From: Nipponacmea schrenckii
Lineage: Eukaryota; Mollusca; Gastropoda; Lottiidae
Direction of reading: 5' to 3'
Assembly: GCA_030562195.1 (NCBI GenBank)
Contig: CM060203.1
Coordinates: 6,958,208-7,022,207 of the forward strand
Length of the DNA stretch: 64,000 nucleotides
Shown: positions 61,728-64,000 of the stretch, in pieces
Position numbering within the stretch: position 1 is the first letter of the stretch
Layout: each line of letters starts with the position of its first letter
Translations under genes and position numbers: made by a program
Notes under the pieces: generated by a model
What the model was told of the DNA's origin: nothing
What the model saw: the letters and a program-made list of their open reading frames with translations, nothing else
Databases searched by the model: none

Positions 61728-62437
61728 GTCTTTGTATGAAGAGGAACAATTATATCTTCTTTATGATCAGGAACAATTATATCTTCTGATTGTTTAGTCT
61801 CTGTATGATCAAGAAAATTATATCTGTATGATCAGGAACAATTATATCTTCTTTGTATGATCAGGCTCATTCATATCTTCTGATTGTCTAGTCTTTGTAA
61901 GATCAGGAACAAGTATGTCTTCTGTGTGTCTAGTCCTTGTATGATCAGTAACAAGTATATCTTCTGATTGTCTAGTCTTTGTATGATCAGGAACAAATAT
62001 ATCTTCTGATTGTCTAGTCTTTGTATGATCAGGCTCATTCATATCTTCTGATTGTCTAGTCTTTGTAAGATCAGGAACAAGTATATCTTCTGATTGTCTA
62101 GTCTTTGTATGATCAGGAACAAGTATATCTTTTGATTGTCTAGTTACTGTATGATCAGGAACAAGTATATCTTCTGATTGTTTAGCCTTTGTATGATCAA
62201 GAAATTTTTTATCTTCTGATTGTCTAGTCTTTGTATGAACAAGAACAATTACATCTTCTGATTGTCATCTAAAAGTCTTTGTATGATCAGGAACAAGTAT
62301 ATCTTCTAGTTCTGATTGTCTAGTCAGTATGATCAGTAACATTTATATCTTCTGATTGTCTAGTCTTTGTATGATCATGATCAGTCATATATTCTGATTG
62401 TCTAGTTTTTGTATGATCAGGAACATTGATATCTTAG
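61728..62437. repeat. Minisatellite, about 42-bp unit, about 16 copies
   Basis: The unit contains gtctttgtatgatcaggaac followed by aagtatatcttctgattgtc. Copies at the 5' edge are shortened. On the minus strand the unit reads as a 14-residue repeat (PDHTKTRQSEDILV), giving a chance open frame at 62042-61842. Confidence 0.96.
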
Positions 62438-64000
62438 TATTATCAGAAACAATTATTATCTACCAATATATAATTATAAAAAGTACAATAATCAGCTAGC
62501 AACACAAAGATTATCAATAATAGTGAACTTGGTTTCAAAAACATTATATTCTTAGCTGAAATATCAATAAAACAACACTTTGTATCAGATTTTTAATTGA
62601 TATATTTTGGAATAATTACCATGCAAGGTGTAGCTAACCAGATCAAACCATTTCTTTGGTATTTTGGTATGTCAAGTCCACATTATTCAGAGGCCACATA
62701 GTTGATAATATTAATTCTGTATTTAGGATTGTCAACTCCATGTAGGAATTATTAGAATATATCCACTCTCCTCCCTTTCTAGAGAGACTGCACAGTTTAT
62801 AATGTTTTTAGTGCCATATAGCTAATATACTGTTTATTGCTTTCAAACATTTGGATCAACTGTCTGCATAGCTTGATGTTTATATTTAGGTTTGTGAGCT
62901 CAACATCCCTTTCAGAGAGTTCAGATAGCTACAGCTAAAAGTGTTTATTTCATACAACATTGCATCCATTCTGATATTATTTATTTGTCCTCTGAGCTTC
63001 ATGTTAATTTTCATGTTAAGAGTGTCCGCATGGTTAAGGAATTTTGTTATTTATTTCCAGTGATATCATTATCTCTTACGTGTACATTATCTAATTATCA
63101 CTAGGCATTAATGTATTATCTTTACACATACAATACTATAATTTACTATCAAATCGGTCAATGCGTGCAAAATATAGAGAGCGAGGATAGATCCCAACAG
63201 AGTTCAAGATATGTCTTCAAAATTTCCAATCAAGTTATTCCTTAAATGCGATAAATAAGATGATTGATAATAAAAATGCCACAGCTAGCTGGACAGTCAA
63301 TTGGATTGGACATTTACCAAAGTTCATTGTCTCGCAGGCTGAATACTGCCCAAAAATCTGAAATTGATTTTCCAATGGTAGTTGAGGTTGTAAATGTGAC
63401 ATTATTTATGTCATTATATCTGGTAAGGGGATAACTATTATAATGAAAATGTTTACTACGTTGGCTGCTGGACTTTGTGGTTTGTAGAAACAGCCTTGGG
63501 TTATTCTTTCACTATATATACATTTTTTTACGCTGAAAATGGTCATCATGCATATTTCAGTATGAATAAAATTGTATTGGTATTCTTGGAAACGAAACTT
63601 GTCACACATTAACCTTCTTTATATCAAATACTTAACATACTGCCATTTTTTATTTTGAATTGACCATTTCAAATGATAGCAAATGCCTCTTACTTAGTTT
63701 TTATATGCTGTCAATAGTTACATGTGATTTTGAAACAAGGAGTGTTTGGTTAAAGACAAATTGAAACAGATGTATTTAGGGAGGACTTGAGGGCTATCTG
63801 GAGGGAGTGTAGACTCGTGTAACATGTGGTACATGTGATAAGCCAATCCTTACATGCTTTGAGGACAAACTCTTGTTTAAACAAAACTCAATAAATTGGT
63901 TTAATCTCTATCTTCAAATAACACGTACAAATAATTTTAAAAAATATTGCCCAGTTCATTTCTTCAATATTGTAAGTAGCAGATTTGTAATTAAAATACG
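62438..64000. other. Non-coding DNA to window end
   Basis: No gene or repeat recognised. Confidence 0.6.

Noticed and set aside
61842..62042. Open frame with PDHTKTRQSEDILV repeats
   Set aside because: By-product of a 42-bp minisatellite.

Overview
The window is animal nuclear DNA: AT-rich, with short exons bounded by GT-AG introns in consistent phase, long introns, tRNA-derived SINEs, LINE fragments and many minisatellites. The gene set, the SINE central domain and the repeat style suggest a marine invertebrate, most likely a mollusc. The species cannot be fixed from the sequence alone.

Three protein-coding genes can be assembled exon by exon. (1) On the + strand at 1168-6285 lie the transmembrane, juxtamembrane and complete kinase-domain exons of a receptor-tyrosine-kinase-like protein. 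All eight exons keep frame, yet the catalytic loop reads HKK instead of HRD, the metal-binding DFG reads GFG, and the glycine loop is degenerate, so it is predicted to be a pseudokinase receptor. (2) On the + strand at 11965-13755 lies a complete four-exon ARF GTPase of the ARF1 type (184 aa). (3) On the - strand at 30366-18332 lie twelve exons of a class B1 (secretin-family) GPCR that most resembles parathyroid hormone receptors. It has six ectodomain cysteines, seven membrane segments and a 42-bp TM7 exon; only the signal-peptide exon is missing.

Mobile DNA fills much of the space between. There is an 800-bp PIF/Harbinger-like element with TTA target duplications (73-872), copies of one tRNA-derived SINE family (877-1013, 5777-5814, 24624-24813, 51381-51588), a 5'-truncated RNase H-bearing LINE (8455-10566) with a related 3' end at 37.4 kb, a decayed CR1/L2-like LINE (39.5-40.2 kb), a foldback element (15878-16155), a 49-bp-arm palindrome (23068-23191) and several two-copy dispersed repeats.

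From about 41.5 kb to the end no convincing protein-coding gene is visible. That part is intergenic or intronic DNA with a run of minisatellites (about 19, 52, 47, 42, 30 and 42 bp units). The three genes show no functional link; their adjacency looks like ordinary gene order. The most notable finding is the receptor pseudokinase whose reading frame is kept while both catalytic aspartates are gone.
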